This document shows positions 8,970 to 17,710 of a stretch of DNA of 64,000 nucleotides, in pieces (the first letter of the stretch is position 1; the number at the start of each line of letters is the position of its first letter). Location: the NCBI RefSeq assembly GCF_005047635.1, contig NZ_SUKC01000003.1, positions 224,902 to 288,901 of the forward strand, written 5' to 3'. The notes below the pieces were generated by a model, which saw nothing but the letters and a program-made list of their open reading frames with translations, ran no database searches and was not told where the DNA came from. Made by a program: the position numbers and the translations under genes. Origin of the DNA: Arthrobacter sp. CAU 1506. Its GTDB lineage: Bacteria > Actinomycetota > Actinomycetes > Actinomycetales > Micrococcaceae.

Positions 8970-9329
8970 TCAGGAAGGGGCCGACTGGTCCATCCACCAC
9001 TCCGTGAAACTGGTTGCCCGGCCTTCGTCGTCCAGGCGGATCACCCACAGATTGCTATATGTTGGCCCATCCCGATACACCGTCGTTCCCTCCACCACCG
9101 AAACGCCGTCCGCCACCGCGACCTGATGCCACTCGAACGTGGCTGCGCCGGGTTCATCCTTGCGCGCCAACCATTCCCGGACAATGTTGTCCCGGCCACG
9201 CCACGGTGCCGTCCACGGATCGGGCCGGTACTCGGCGTCCTCGGTGAACAAGGCCCCGATCCGGACCGGGTCATTGGTCTCCCACGCCTGCCGGTAGGCC
9301 GTGATCCACGCCGCAGTTTTCGCGTCCAT
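8970..9329 (-). CDS. SnoaL-like nuclear transport factor 2 family protein
   Basis: A 119-residue NTF2-fold protein beginning MDAKTAAWITAYRQAWE. The family pattern is clear: the A-W-E-T-N-D first-helix end, L-F-T-E-D-A-E-Y-R-P-D-P-W, the G-R-D-N-I helix, and the closing F-T-E-W-W-M. The start at 9329 is set by homology, because the in-frame sequence upstream is basic and unlike the family; the ribosome binding site is weak. It has no operon partner. Function is unknown; relatives are often polyketide-cyclase-like or simply ligand binding. Confidence 0.75.
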   Translation of the reverse strand: MDAKTAAWITAYRQAWETNDPVRIGALFTEDAEYRPDPWTAPWRGRDNIVREWLARKDEPGAATFEWHQVAVADGVSVVEGTTVYRDGPTYSNLWVIRLDDEGRATSFTEWWMDQSAPS

Positions 9330-9566
9330 CCCACCGTTGTACTGCGGCACTCCGGGGCGGGCAAGCCCGTAGTTCCGGGGAGCGAGGGCCAGCGCACACC
9401 GACGAACCCGCCCGCCTTTCCCTCCGGGGTGCTTGCGGCGGGTCCGGCGTGGTTTGCGTGGGCCCGGCAGGGCTCTACAATCGGAAGGCGGTTTGCCGAA
9501 CGTTGCTTTCACAACCCAAGCCCGGTGAACTTAGGATGAATTCTTCCAACAAGATTGGGTAACTAG

Positions 9567-10862
9567 GTGGATCTCACCTTCATAGTCGCGCTCGTCGTCG
9601 TGCTGGCGCTGTTCTTCGATTTCACTAACGGCTTCCACGACACGGCGAATGCAATGGCGACGCCGATTGCAACCGGGGCGATCAAACCCAAGACCGCCGT
9701 TGCATTGGCCGCCGTGTTGAACCTCGTGGGAGCCTTCCTTTCCACGGAAGTGGCCAAGACCGTTTCGGGCGGACTCATCCGCGAGGGCGAGGGTGGCATC
9801 CAGATCACGCCGCTGATGATCTTTGCCGGGCTGATCGGGGCGATCGTGTGGAACATGATCACGTGGCTGCTGGGCCTGCCGTCCAGCTCCTCGCATGCCT
9901 TGTTCGGCGGGCTGATTGGCGCTGCCATTGTCGGCGCCGGCTTCCAAGCGGTGGACTACGGCGTGGTGGTGTCCAAGGTGCTGCTGCCGGCCATCCTGGC
10001 GCCGGTGATTGCCGGAACTGTGGCGTATCTGGCCACCAAGCTGGCCTACTGGATCACCAAACGGGACGAGAGTGCGTCCAGCCCCAAACGCGGCGGTTTC
10101 CGCTACGGCCAGATCTTCTCCTCCTCGCTCGTGGCCCTGGCGCACGGAACCAACGACGCGCAGAAAACCATGGGCGTCATCACCCTGGTGCTGATCGCGG
10201 GCGGTTTCCAGGCGGCAGGCACCGGTCCGGAGTTCTGGGTCATCCTGTCCTGTGCCCTGGCCATCGCCATCGGCACCTACTCCGGCGGTTGGCGGATCAT
10301 CCGCACCATGGGGTCGGGCCTGACCGAGGTCAAACCCGCCCAGGGTTTCTCCGCGGAGTCCTCCACGGCGTCGGCCATCCTGGCCTCGTCCCATCTGGGC
10401 TTCGCGCTGTCGACCACCCAGGTAGCCTCAGGTTCGGTGATTGGCTCCGGGTTGGGTCGCAAGGGAGCGAAGGTCCGCTGGGACACCGCCGGGCGCATCG
10501 GCATCGGTTGGCTGCTGACCCTGCCGGCGGCCGGCGCCATCGGCGCCCTCGCTGCGCTCATTGCGCACTTGGGAATGGTGGGCGTAGTCATCGACGCCGT
10601 TGCCGGGGCAGCGGTCATCGGCCTGATGTACATCGTCTCCAAGCGCAACCAGGTCGGTCATGACAACGCCATCAGCGACGTGGACCAGGCCGGCGAGATC
10701 GTCAAGATCAAGCGCAAGAAGAAGCGGAAAGCCACCGCCAAGAAACGCTCCAAGCAACAGGCCGAGCTGTCGGCGGACGGCCCCGAGCCGGCCGCTGCAG
10801 AAACCGCCCGGGTAGGGGCAACGAAGAACCACGAGGGCACCGACGAAGGGGCGGCACGATGA
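9567..10862 (+). CDS. pit: Inorganic phosphate transporter, PiT family
   Basis: Low-affinity phosphate (metal-phosphate/H+) symporter of 431 residues. The N-terminal signature FDFTNGFHDTANAMATPIATG and the second-half GTNDAQKTMGVI repeat are the paired PiT motifs. About ten membrane segments are visible, followed by a Lys/Arg-rich cytoplasmic tail of about 70 residues. It starts with GTG, after a possible -10 (TAGGAT, 9532-9537) about 30 nt upstream. Its stop overlaps the next start as ATGA, so the small membrane protein that follows is translationally coupled. No PhoU-like protein is present. Confidence 0.92.
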   Translation: MDLTFIVALVVVLALFFDFTNGFHDTANAMATPIATGAIKPKTAVALAAVLNLVGAFLSTEVAKTVSGGLIREGEGGIQITPLMIFAGLIGAIVWNMITWLLGLPSSSSHALFGGLIGAAIVGAGFQAVDYGVVVSKVLLPAILAPVIAGTVAYLATKLAYWITKRDESASSPKRGGFRYGQIFSSSLVALAHGTNDAQKTMGVITLVLIAGGFQAAGTGPEFWVILSCALAIAIGTYSGGWRIIRTMGSGLTEVKPAQGFSAESSTASAILASSHLGFALSTTQVASGSVIGSGLGRKGAKVRWDTAGRIGIGWLLTLPAAGAIGALAALIAHLGMVGVVIDAVAGAAVIGLMYIVSKRNQVGHDNAISDVDQAGEIVKIKRKKKRKATAKKRSKQQAELSADGPEPAAAETARVGATKNHEGTDEGAAR

Positions 10863-11083
10863 ACATCGACTGGCTGGCATTCCTGATTGTCGCCGTGGCG
10901 ACCCTCGTCTCGGCGCTGTTCGTCGTCGGTTCCTACGGCCTCGGCGTGCGCCTGCTGGCGGTGGCTGCGGATGCGCCTGAAACCCGTCGCCCGGCGTACC
11001 GCGGTCTGGCCTACCTGAGCTTCGCGGTGGCAGCGGTCGCCGTGGGCTACGGCATCTACCTGATCGTGCCCGCCTTTCACTAG
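10859..11083 (+). CDS. Small two-TM membrane protein coupled to the phosphate transporter
   Basis: A 74-residue protein with two hydrophobic helices (about residues 5-33 and 48-70) around a short polar loop containing AADAPETRRP. Its start overlaps the pit stop codon by 4 nt (ATGA), so the two are made together. A small membrane partner directly after pit is common in related actinobacteria, which suggests a role in assembly or stability of the transporter. No known domain was recognised. Confidence 0.75.
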   Translation: MNIDWLAFLIVAVATLVSALFVVGSYGLGVRLLAVAADAPETRRPAYRGLAYLSFAVAAVAVGYGIYLIVPAFH

Positions 11084-11097
11084 TCGGTCCCGCTGGC

Positions 11098-11103
11098 TAG
11101 CAT
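11098..11103 (+). promoter_or_regulatory. -10 box, leaderless start of the dihydrofolate-reductase-like gene
   Basis: TAGCAT ends 6 nt before the ATG at 11110, placing the expected transcription start at or next to the start codon. No ribosome binding site is seen. Confidence 0.5.
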
Positions 11104-11109
11104 GGGCCC

Positions 11110-11652
11110 ATGGCCCGGACTATCTACTATGTCGGCAGCTCGATGGACGGGTATATTGCCGACCGCAGGAACAAGCTTGACTGGCTGATGCAGTTCAACG
11201 ACGGCGTCCAGGACAGCATCGAGACGTTCCTGCAGCGGGTCGGCGCGATCGTGATGGGCTCCGAGACGTATAAGTTCCTGCTGGCGGAGGGGCCGGAGGC
11301 CTGGGTCTACGGCTCAACACCCACGTGGGTTTTCACGCACCATGAACTGCCCGGCATCCCGGGTGCAGACATCACCTTTGTGCGCGGCGACGTCGACATC
11401 TTCCACCAGAGCATCTGCGCGGACGCCGGGGACAGGGATGTGTGGCTGATGGGCGGCGGCCAGCTCGCGGCGCAGTACGTGTCCGCCGGGCTCTTGGATG
11501 AACTGATCCTCACCTTGGTTCCGGTCGCGCTGGGCGGCGGACAGCCGCTATTGCCCGTTTTAAGCACGACGGCGCCGGCCCGGCTTCGTGCCAGCCGCGC
11601 CATGGGCGACCTGGTCGAGATGCACTACGACCTCACGCCGGCCGGCAGTTGA
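11110..11652 (+). CDS. Dihydrofolate reductase family protein (RibD C-terminal-like)
   Basis: NAD(P)H-dependent reductase fold, 180 residues. The N-terminal S-S-M-D-G-Y-I-A-D motif, the V-M-G-S-E-T-Y-K turn, the L-M-G-G-G-Q-L-A nucleotide-binding loop and the LDELILTLVPVALGGGQPL stretch are those of the YyaP/RibD-C group. It is not the essential FolA type. The substrate is unknown; relatives are annotated as putative pteridine or riboflavin-type reductases. The gene appears leaderless. Confidence 0.82.
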   Translation: MARTIYYVGSSMDGYIADRRNKLDWLMQFNDGVQDSIETFLQRVGAIVMGSETYKFLLAEGPEAWVYGSTPTWVFTHHELPGIPGADITFVRGDVDIFHQSICADAGDRDVWLMGGGQLAAQYVSAGLLDELILTLVPVALGGGQPLLPVLSTTAPARLRASRAMGDLVEMHYDLTPAGS

Positions 11653-11697
11653 GCCCCGGGGGAGTGACTTCCCCGGCGCACTCCCGGGGGTGCTTCG

Positions 11698-12195
11698 TCA
11701 GCGGTTGTCGCGGATCAAATTGGTGATCCGGGCCGTGGAGAGGCGCCGTCCGTCGTCGTCGGTCATCACCACTTCATGCACGGTGAGGGATCGGCCCAGT
11801 TGGACCGCCGTCGCCGTCCCGGTCACCAGCCCGGAGGAAACAGACCGGTGATGGCTGGCGCCTACCTCGATCCCGACCGCGTGGCGCCCGGGTCCCGCGT
11901 GCAGCGCCGCGGCAAAGGATCCCAGCGTTTCGGCCAGCACAACGTGCGCGCCGCCGTGCAGGATGCCCGCCACCTGGGTATTCCCCTCCACCGGCATGCT
12001 GGCGACGATGCGCTGCGGGGCCATTTCGCTGAAAACAATGCCCATCTTGACCACCAGCGGGCCGACACCGGTATGGATGAGCCACCGGTGCAGGTGTTCG
12101 GGAACGCCGGCATCGACGAGTTCAGCGATCGTCGCCGCGGCGGACGCCTGCACGTGTTCGGGCACACCGCCGTCGGGTGTGAATTTGTCGCTCAT
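11698..12195 (-). CDS. Hotdog-fold thioesterase, PaaI type
   Basis: Cytoplasmic acyl-CoA thioesterase of 165 residues. The hotdog-fold signature is VAGILHGGAHVVLAETLGS, with the H-G-G turn and the catalytic acidic residue in the following helix, and the central H-H-R-S-V-S-S-G strand. It is divergent from polA, with only 19 nt between the start codons. The likely role is trimming aromatic or stalled acyl-CoA esters; substrate is unknown. The start at 12195 is chosen by family length. Confidence 0.85.
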   Translation of the reverse strand: MSDKFTPDGGVPEHVQASAAATIAELVDAGVPEHLHRWLIHTGVGPLVVKMGIVFSEMAPQRIVASMPVEGNTQVAGILHGGAHVVLAETLGSFAAALHAGPGRHAVGIEVGASHHRSVSSGLVTGTATAVQLGRSLTVHEVVMTDDDGRRLSTARITNLIRDNR

Positions 12196-12201
12196 GGGAA
12201 C

Positions 12202-12207
12202 TAGGCT
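12202..12207 (+). promoter_or_regulatory. -10 box, leaderless start of polA
   Basis: TAGGCT ends 7 nt before the GTG start at 12215, so transcription should begin at the start codon. It lies within the 19-nt gap to the divergent thioesterase gene. Confidence 0.5.
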
Positions 12208-12214
12208 GGCAGGT

Positions 12215-14968
12215 GTGAGTGAAACTAACAAACCGGATGCAGCGACAGCCACTTTGGACGCCGACGGGGCTCCGCTGGCCGACGCGAAGGCCGATTCTTC
12301 CGGCCCCCACCGCCTGTTGCTGATCGATGGCCATTCCATGGCGTTCCGCGCCTTCTATGCCCTGCCGGTGGAGAACTTCTCCACCGATACCGGCCAGCAC
12401 ACGAATGCGGTTTACGGTTTCACTTCCATGCTGATCAAGATGATCGAGCAGCGCGAGCCCACCCATGTTGCGGTGGCCTTCGACCTGGACACCCCCACGT
12501 TCCGCACCCAGGAGTACGCCGAGTACAAGGGCGGGCGGAACAAGACGCCGGAGGAATTCCACGGCCAGGTGGACCTGATCGTCAAGGTGATGGAGGCGAT
12601 GCAGATCCCGACCGTCACGCTCGACGGTTACGAAGCCGATGACATCATCGCCACGCTGAGCACCCAGGCCGAAGAAGCCGGCTGGGAGGTCATGGTGGTG
12701 TCCGGCGACCGCGACGCTTTCCAGCTGATCACGGACAAGGTCACCGTGCTCTACCCGAAGAAGGGCATCAGCGACATCCCGCCGATGGACAGCGCAGCGG
12801 TGGAGGCTAAGTACTTCGTCCGGCCGGAGCGGTATTCCGACCTGGCGGCGCTGGTCGGCGAAACGGCCGACAACTTGCCGGGCGTGCCGGGCGTGGGCCC
12901 GAAAACCGCTGCCAAGTGGATCAATCTGTACGGCGGGGTGGACGGCATCCTGGAGAACCTGGATTCCATCGGCGGCAAGGTCGGTGAGTCCCTGCGCGCC
13001 AACGTTGACTCGGTCAAGCGCAACCGGCGGCTGAACCACTTGCTGCGGGATCTGGAACTGCCGGTGGAGCTGGAGAACATGGTCCTCCAGCACCCGGACC
13101 GCGCCGCCATCGAGGAACTCTTCGATGCGCTGCAGTTCAACACCCTGCGCAAGCGGCTCTTCGACCTCTTCGGCGAGGAAGACGCCGTGCGCGAGACGGA
13201 GGTCAACGCTCCGGCGCACCACGTGGTTTCCGACGCGGCTGCGCTGAAAGAGTGGCTGGCGGAGAGCAACCAGCTGAACGTCGCGCTGCGGCTGGTGACG
13301 GAAACCGCGGAAGGCGGGGACGACGCCGTCGGGCTGGCTCTGGTGCGGCACTTGCACGCGGCCTACGTGCCGCTGGCCTCGCTGGACGCAGAGGCCGAGC
13401 AGCTGTTGGCGCATTGGCTGTCCGACCTGGACGCACCCAAGATCGTCCACGACTTCAAATACGCCTACAAGGTTCTTTCGCGGCGAGGATTCGAGTTGCT
13501 GGGCGTGGTGGATGACACCGCCATTTCGGCCTACCTGATCCAGCCCGACCGCCGCAGCTACGAGCTGGCTGATCTGGCCCAGTACCACTTGAAGATGTCG
13601 GTGACGGCGCCCGAGACGGCCGCGAGCGGCCAGCTGGAGCTTGGCCTGACCGAGGATGACAAGGCCGGCCCGGCCGTAGTCCAGGCCTTCGCCGCGCTGC
13701 AATTGAGCGAGCATTTCGCCGGGCAACTGGTGGAGCGCGGCGCCAACCAGCTGATGGGCGGCCTTGACCTGCCGCTGTCGCTGGTGCTGGCGCGGATGGA
13801 ACTGGCGGGCATTGCGATGGATGCCGGCGCGCTGGACCGGCTGATGGATGACTTCACGGTCACTATCGACGCCGCCAGCTCGGCAGCCTTCGGCATCATC
13901 GGCAAGGAAATCAACCTGGGCTCGCCCAAGCAGCTGCAAGCCGTGCTGTTCGAGGACCTGGGCCTGCCGAAAACCAAGAAGATCAAGACCGGCTATTCGA
14001 CCGACGCCGACGCCCTCAACGATCTCTTCGCCAAGACCGGCAATGAGTTCCTGGTGCAACTGCTGGCCTACCGCGATGCCACCAAGCTGCGGCAGACGGT
14101 GGAAGGCCTGCGCAAGACGGTGGCGGACGATGGGCGGATCCACACCACCTATGCCCAGACCGTTGCCGCCACCGGCCGGCTCTCCTCGATCAATCCGAAC
14201 CTGCAGAACATTCCGGTCCGTTCGGAAGCCGGCCGGCGCATCCGCGAAGCGTTCATCGTCGGCGAGGGCTACGAGACGCTGCTGACCGCGGATTACTCAC
14301 AGATCGAAATGCGCATCATGGCGCACTTGTCCGGGGACGAAGGCCTGATCCAGGCCTTCCGGGCCGGCGAGGACCTGCATCGGTTTGTCGGCGCGCACAT
14401 TTTCGGGGTGGCGCCGGAGGACGTGACCAGCGAGATGCGGGCCAAGGTCAAGGCCATGTCCTACGGCCTGGTCTACGGTCTGAGTTCGTTCGGTTTGTCC
14501 AAGCAGCTGAACATCTCCGTGGATGAGGCGCGGACGCTGATGAAGGACTACTTTGCCCGGTTCGGCGCCGTCCGCGACTACCTGCGCGGCGTGGTGGACC
14601 AGGCCAGGGTCGACGGGTTCACCTCCACGATCGAAGGCCGGCGCCGGTACCTGCCGGATCTGGCCAGCGACAACCGCCAGCTGCGCGAGATGGCCGAGCG
14701 GGCGGCCCTCAACGCACCGATCCAAGGCTCCGCCGCGGACATCATCAAGAAGGCGATGCTCGGCGTCGCCCAAGAACTCGAAAGCCAGGGGCTGAAGTCC
14801 CGGATGCTGCTGCAGGTCCACGATGAACTGGTGCTGGAAGTGGCACCGGGGGAGCGGGAGCAGGTGGAGCAGTTGGTCCGGGTCCAGATGGGCGGCGCCG
14901 CCGACTTGTCCGTGCCGCTGGATGTCTCGGTGGGCGTGGGCGCCAACTGGCAGGAAGCCGGCCACTAA
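12215..14968 (+). CDS. polA: DNA polymerase I
   Basis: Gap-filling polymerase for excision repair and Okazaki-fragment processing. The 917-residue protein has the N-terminal 5'-3' nuclease domain (LLLIDGHSMAFRAFYALP, then VSGDRDAFQL and the H3TH region GVPGVGPKTAAKW), a middle 3'-5' exonuclease-like domain, and the polymerase domain with motif A DYSQIEMRI, the O-helix region around KAMSYGLVYGLS, and motif C QVHDELVLEV. The D-x-E of an active proofreading site is not visible in the middle domain, as usual for actinobacterial PolA. The GTG at 12215 fits the leaderless promoter; upstream in-frame sequence overlaps the divergent gene. Confidence 0.96.
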   Translation: MSETNKPDAATATLDADGAPLADAKADSSGPHRLLLIDGHSMAFRAFYALPVENFSTDTGQHTNAVYGFTSMLIKMIEQREPTHVAVAFDLDTPTFRTQEYAEYKGGRNKTPEEFHGQVDLIVKVMEAMQIPTVTLDGYEADDIIATLSTQAEEAGWEVMVVSGDRDAFQLITDKVTVLYPKKGISDIPPMDSAAVEAKYFVRPERYSDLAALVGETADNLPGVPGVGPKTAAKWINLYGGVDGILENLDSIGGKVGESLRANVDSVKRNRRLNHLLRDLELPVELENMVLQHPDRAAIEELFDALQFNTLRKRLFDLFGEEDAVRETEVNAPAHHVVSDAAALKEWLAESNQLNVALRLVTETAEGGDDAVGLALVRHLHAAYVPLASLDAEAEQLLAHWLSDLDAPKIVHDFKYAYKVLSRRGFELLGVVDDTAISAYLIQPDRRSYELADLAQYHLKMSVTAPETAASGQLELGLTEDDKAGPAVVQAFAALQLSEHFAGQLVERGANQLMGGLDLPLSLVLARMELAGIAMDAGALDRLMDDFTVTIDAASSAAFGIIGKEINLGSPKQLQAVLFEDLGLPKTKKIKTGYSTDADALNDLFAKTGNEFLVQLLAYRDATKLRQTVEGLRKTVADDGRIHTTYAQTVAATGRLSSINPNLQNIPVRSEAGRRIREAFIVGEGYETLLTADYSQIEMRIMAHLSGDEGLIQAFRAGEDLHRFVGAHIFGVAPEDVTSEMRAKVKAMSYGLVYGLSSFGLSKQLNISVDEARTLMKDYFARFGAVRDYLRGVVDQARVDGFTSTIEGRRRYLPDLASDNRQLREMAERAALNAPIQGSAADIIKKAMLGVAQELESQGLKSRMLLQVHDELVLEVAPGEREQVEQLVRVQMGGAADLSVPLDVSVGVGANWQEAGH

Positions 14969-15049
14969 CCGGTCGGTTGGCGCCGGTCTAAACCGGTAGC
15001 CCGACAACGCCCGGCGCAGGCTCCGTTGTTGACAATCGGGTGGCGGAAA

Positions 15050-15080
15050 GTTGCAGCGACACGCTGACGCTCGCTGCAAC
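15050..15080. terminator. Hairpin between converging polA and fetB-like genes
   Basis: A perfect 10-bp stem (GTTGCAGCGA and TCGCTGCAAC) with an 11-nt loop lies between the two stop codons at 14968 and 15235, so it probably ends transcription from both sides. No T-run follows. A second small stem (CCGGT/ACCGG) is at 14983-14996, right after polA. The rest of the 266-bp gap shows nothing. Confidence 0.6.
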
Positions 15081-15234
15081 TATCCTCCACTCGATGGCCG
15101 GCGGATCGCATCCGCTTCCGCTATCGCATCCGGAGCAGCCTCAGACATCCGCGCGGCTTAGCCAACGGCCTCGTTCCGGCTGCCGGTGTCCGGTACCTCA
15201 TTCACCCCCCACCGGTTTCGGCGAAGCAGGTGAG

Positions 15235-15993
15235 TCATCCGGAGGTGGCGGGTCGGCCAAGCAGGCCGCCCTCTTCCAGATACGCCGTGACGGACACCGC
15301 AATGGCTTCGGCCGCGAGCAGTGACACCAGAACCACCAGTTGGATGAGGCCGGCGTCGAGGGGCGATGCGCCCCCGAGCACCAGGCCGACGAAGGCTCCG
15401 GGCAACGTGACCGTGCCAACCGTGCGCGTTTGGTCCAGGGCCGGCAGCAGAGCTTCGGCTGCTACCGGCCGGGCCACCAGCGAGCGGGCGGCGCGGTCCG
15501 GCAGCCCGAGGGCAAGGCCGGCTTCCACTTCGCCCGACCGTAGCTGAAGTTCTTGGCGGAGCCGCCGACCGGCCAGATTCGTGGCAGTCATCGAGCCGCC
15601 GATCAGCTGGCCCACTACCGCGGCCAAGGCCAGCGGCTGCAGCGGCAGGACGCCGGTCAGCAACATCAACCCGACGACCGGCACGGTCCCGGCGGCAATC
15701 GGGACCGCTGCTCGCCAGACGGCGGTGTCACCGATGCGGCGCGCAGCTGTCCACGAGGCCACGGCCAACATCAGGATCAGGAAGGCGGCGGACAGCCACG
15801 CGGACCTGCCTAGCTGGGAGATGACGACGGCGACGACGGCCAGCTGGGCGAGTGCCCGCGTTCCGGCCAGCAGCACCTGCCTCACCGGTATCCCGAGCAC
15901 AGACCGTCCGACCAAGGCGGCAACGCCCAGCAGTGCCACCAGCAGAATCCAGACAACTGGACCGGTGTTCAGTAGCGTCGATTGATCCGGCAC
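15235..15993 (-). CDS. FetB-like permease (UPF0014 family)
   Basis: Integral membrane protein of 252 residues with about six or seven membrane segments. The family signature TVTLPGAFVGLVLGGASP, preceded by the D-Q-T-R-T-V motif, identifies the FetB/UPF0014 group, in which E. coli FetB pairs with the ATPase FetA to export iron. No ATPase gene is adjacent here. The GTG at 15993 gives the usual family length; the longer in-frame extension up to 16107 is Pro/Arg-rich and overlaps the divergent gene start. Iron export is inferred from the family only. Confidence 0.82.
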   Translation of the reverse strand: MPDQSTLLNTGPVVWILLVALLGVAALVGRSVLGIPVRQVLLAGTRALAQLAVVAVVISQLGRSAWLSAAFLILMLAVASWTAARRIGDTAVWRAAVPIAAGTVPVVGLMLLTGVLPLQPLALAAVVGQLIGGSMTATNLAGRRLRQELQLRSGEVEAGLALGLPDRAARSLVARPVAAEALLPALDQTRTVGTVTLPGAFVGLVLGGASPLDAGLIQLVVLVSLLAAEAIAVSVTAYLEEGGLLGRPATSG

Positions 15994-16077
15994 CAGCCCA
16001 GTCTCGCACCTGCGGCTTGTGCAACGTGTCGCCGTCCAGGGCGCGCTGTGCTCTGGCGGACCGGGGGGAGGTGCAGC

Positions 16078-16083
16078 TAGGCT
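16078..16083 (+). promoter_or_regulatory. -10 box, leaderless start of the Eis-like gene
   Basis: TAGGCT ends 8 nt before the GTG at 16092. No ribosome binding site is present, so the transcript probably starts at the GTG. Confidence 0.5.
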
Positions 16084-16091
16084 CAAACACC

Positions 16092-17402
16092 GTGACCACT
16101 CACACACAGGACACCCGCCAGGACCTGCGCATCGACCGGTTTTCTGCCGGGCTGGACGGCGAAGCTCCGGATGCCCGGACCCTCGGCTGGTTTGAAGCTG
16201 TCGGCTTCGGCTTTTACGACAAGAAGCCGGATCCGTCCGACGTTGCCGCCTACGCCAAGGCCTATGGCGCAGACCGGCGGATCCTCTGGGGCGCCTACGA
16301 CGATGCGCCGCGCCCCGGCGTCTGGGACCGGCAGATACCGGTCGCCACCTATGCCAGCATGGTCAACACGCTCAACGTGGGCGGCGGGCGGCAGATGGAC
16401 ACGCACCTCATTACTGCAGTGACGGTCAGGGCAACGCACCGGCGCCGCGGCCTGCTGCGCCGGATGATCACTGAGGACCTGAAGCAGGCGGCCGGCCACG
16501 GGCTGGCGATGGCGGCCCTGACGGCTTCCGAGGCCACCATCTACGGCCGGTTCGGTTTCGGTGCCGCAACGTTCACCCGCGAAGTGGAGATCGACGTCAG
16601 GGAGCGGTTCGGACTGCGTGCCCCGGCCACCGGAACGATGGAGCTGGCTGACCCTGCCTCGCTGCAGGAGCTGGCGCCTCAGCTGTTCAACCGGTTCCAT
16701 GCCCGGGTCCCGGGCTCCATTGGGCGCCAAGCCAGCTACGCCCTGCGCGTCTCGGGGCGCTGGAGCCCGGACGGAGCGTCGGAGGACAAGGCGCTTCGCA
16801 CGGCTGTCCATTACGACGGCGATGGCCGCCCGGATGGCTATGTCAGTTATCGCTTCGCTGGCTGGGACACCAAGCCCTACACCGTGAAAGTGATGGATCT
16901 GGTCGCCGCCGAACCGGATGCCTACCTGGAGTTGTGGCGATACCTCGGATCACTTGATCTGGTGGAGCGAATCCAGTTCCCACTGTGCCCGGAGCAGGAT
17001 CCGTTGGCCTGGGGCCTGACGGACAGCCGCGGCTACGAGGTGAAGTCGGTGGAAGACGTGTTGTGGCTGCGCGTCCTGGACCCGGTGACGGTGCTGCAAA
17101 CCCGGCCGTACATTCATGACGGCACCTGCACTCTGCGGATCAGCGACCCGTTGGACATCTGCGGCGGCGTTTATCGGCTCACCGTGGAAGCCGGCCGCGG
17201 AACAGTGGAGAAGCTGGCCGCGGACGCCGATGCCGACGCCGTCGTGCCGGTGGATTCGCTCGGCTCCCTCTTCCTCGGCGGGGTCCGCGCCCGGACTCTG
17301 GCCGCGGCCGGGCATTTCTCCGGCGCCTCCGCTGAGGCGGTTTCCCGGCTGGACCGCCTGTTCGCCACGGATACCGCGCCCTATTGCATCACGCATTTCT
17401 GA
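16092..17402 (+). CDS. Eis-family GNAT N-acetyltransferase
   Basis: Acetyl-CoA-dependent N-acetyltransferase of the Eis family, 436 residues. The N-terminal GNAT domain has the acetyl-CoA loop VTVRATHRRRGLLRRMI, followed by the T-A-S-E-A-T-I-Y-G-R-F-G-F motif. A second degenerate GNAT half and a C-terminal SCP2-like domain follow, ending in the free carboxylate sequence C-I-T-H-F, which serves as the catalytic base in Eis. Mycobacterial Eis acetylates lysines and aminoglycosides; the natural substrate here is unknown. It is a single gene divergent from the FetB-like permease gene. Confidence 0.88.
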   Translation: MTTHTQDTRQDLRIDRFSAGLDGEAPDARTLGWFEAVGFGFYDKKPDPSDVAAYAKAYGADRRILWGAYDDAPRPGVWDRQIPVATYASMVNTLNVGGGRQMDTHLITAVTVRATHRRRGLLRRMITEDLKQAAGHGLAMAALTASEATIYGRFGFGAATFTREVEIDVRERFGLRAPATGTMELADPASLQELAPQLFNRFHARVPGSIGRQASYALRVSGRWSPDGASEDKALRTAVHYDGDGRPDGYVSYRFAGWDTKPYTVKVMDLVAAEPDAYLELWRYLGSLDLVERIQFPLCPEQDPLAWGLTDSRGYEVKSVEDVLWLRVLDPVTVLQTRPYIHDGTCTLRISDPLDICGGVYRLTVEAGRGTVEKLAADADADAVVPVDSLGSLFLGGVRARTLAAAGHFSGASAEAVSRLDRLFATDTAPYCITHF

Positions 17403-17487
17403 CGGGCGGCACGGCGGCGGGGTGCCCGGCTGCGGGCGGCCAGGGCAGGTTCGGCGCCGGGCGCGCGCGCCGCGGGGCCGGCACGCT

Positions 17488-17516
17488 TTGCCGGAATTGG
17501 GGTAACCGGCTAGACT
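17488..17516 (+). promoter_or_regulatory. rpsA promoter (-35 and -10)
   Basis: TTGCCG at 17488-17493, a 17-bp spacer, and TAGACT at 17511-17516 form a good housekeeping-type promoter. Transcription would start near 17523, leaving a leader of about 190 nt before rpsA. Confidence 0.6.
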
Positions 17517-17522
17517 TATTGG

Positions 17523-17710
17523 GCGCGTAATGCGTATGGAGAGCCCCTTCCCATGGAGGGCAGGCTCCATGAGCTTCACCAAAATACATCAGTCCGTTTC
17601 CGTAAACGGCAATGCATCCCCCGGGCAGCAGCGTATGAGTGCTGGTGCGTGCCGGGAAGCAGGGCAGTCACGGAACTTTCGAAAACTATCCACATCGGAG
17701 CCCCTACTAC
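17523..17710 (+). other. Structured rpsA leader
   Basis: The 308-bp gap before rpsA holds the promoter and this leader. It contains a perfect 6-bp hairpin (CCGTTT/AAACGG, 17594-17609) and a longer imperfect pairing of GAGCC with GGCTC near 17540-17570. Several short start codons occur, but no convincing peptide gene. S1 is known to control its own translation in E. coli; whether this leader does so is only a suggestion. Confidence 0.35.
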
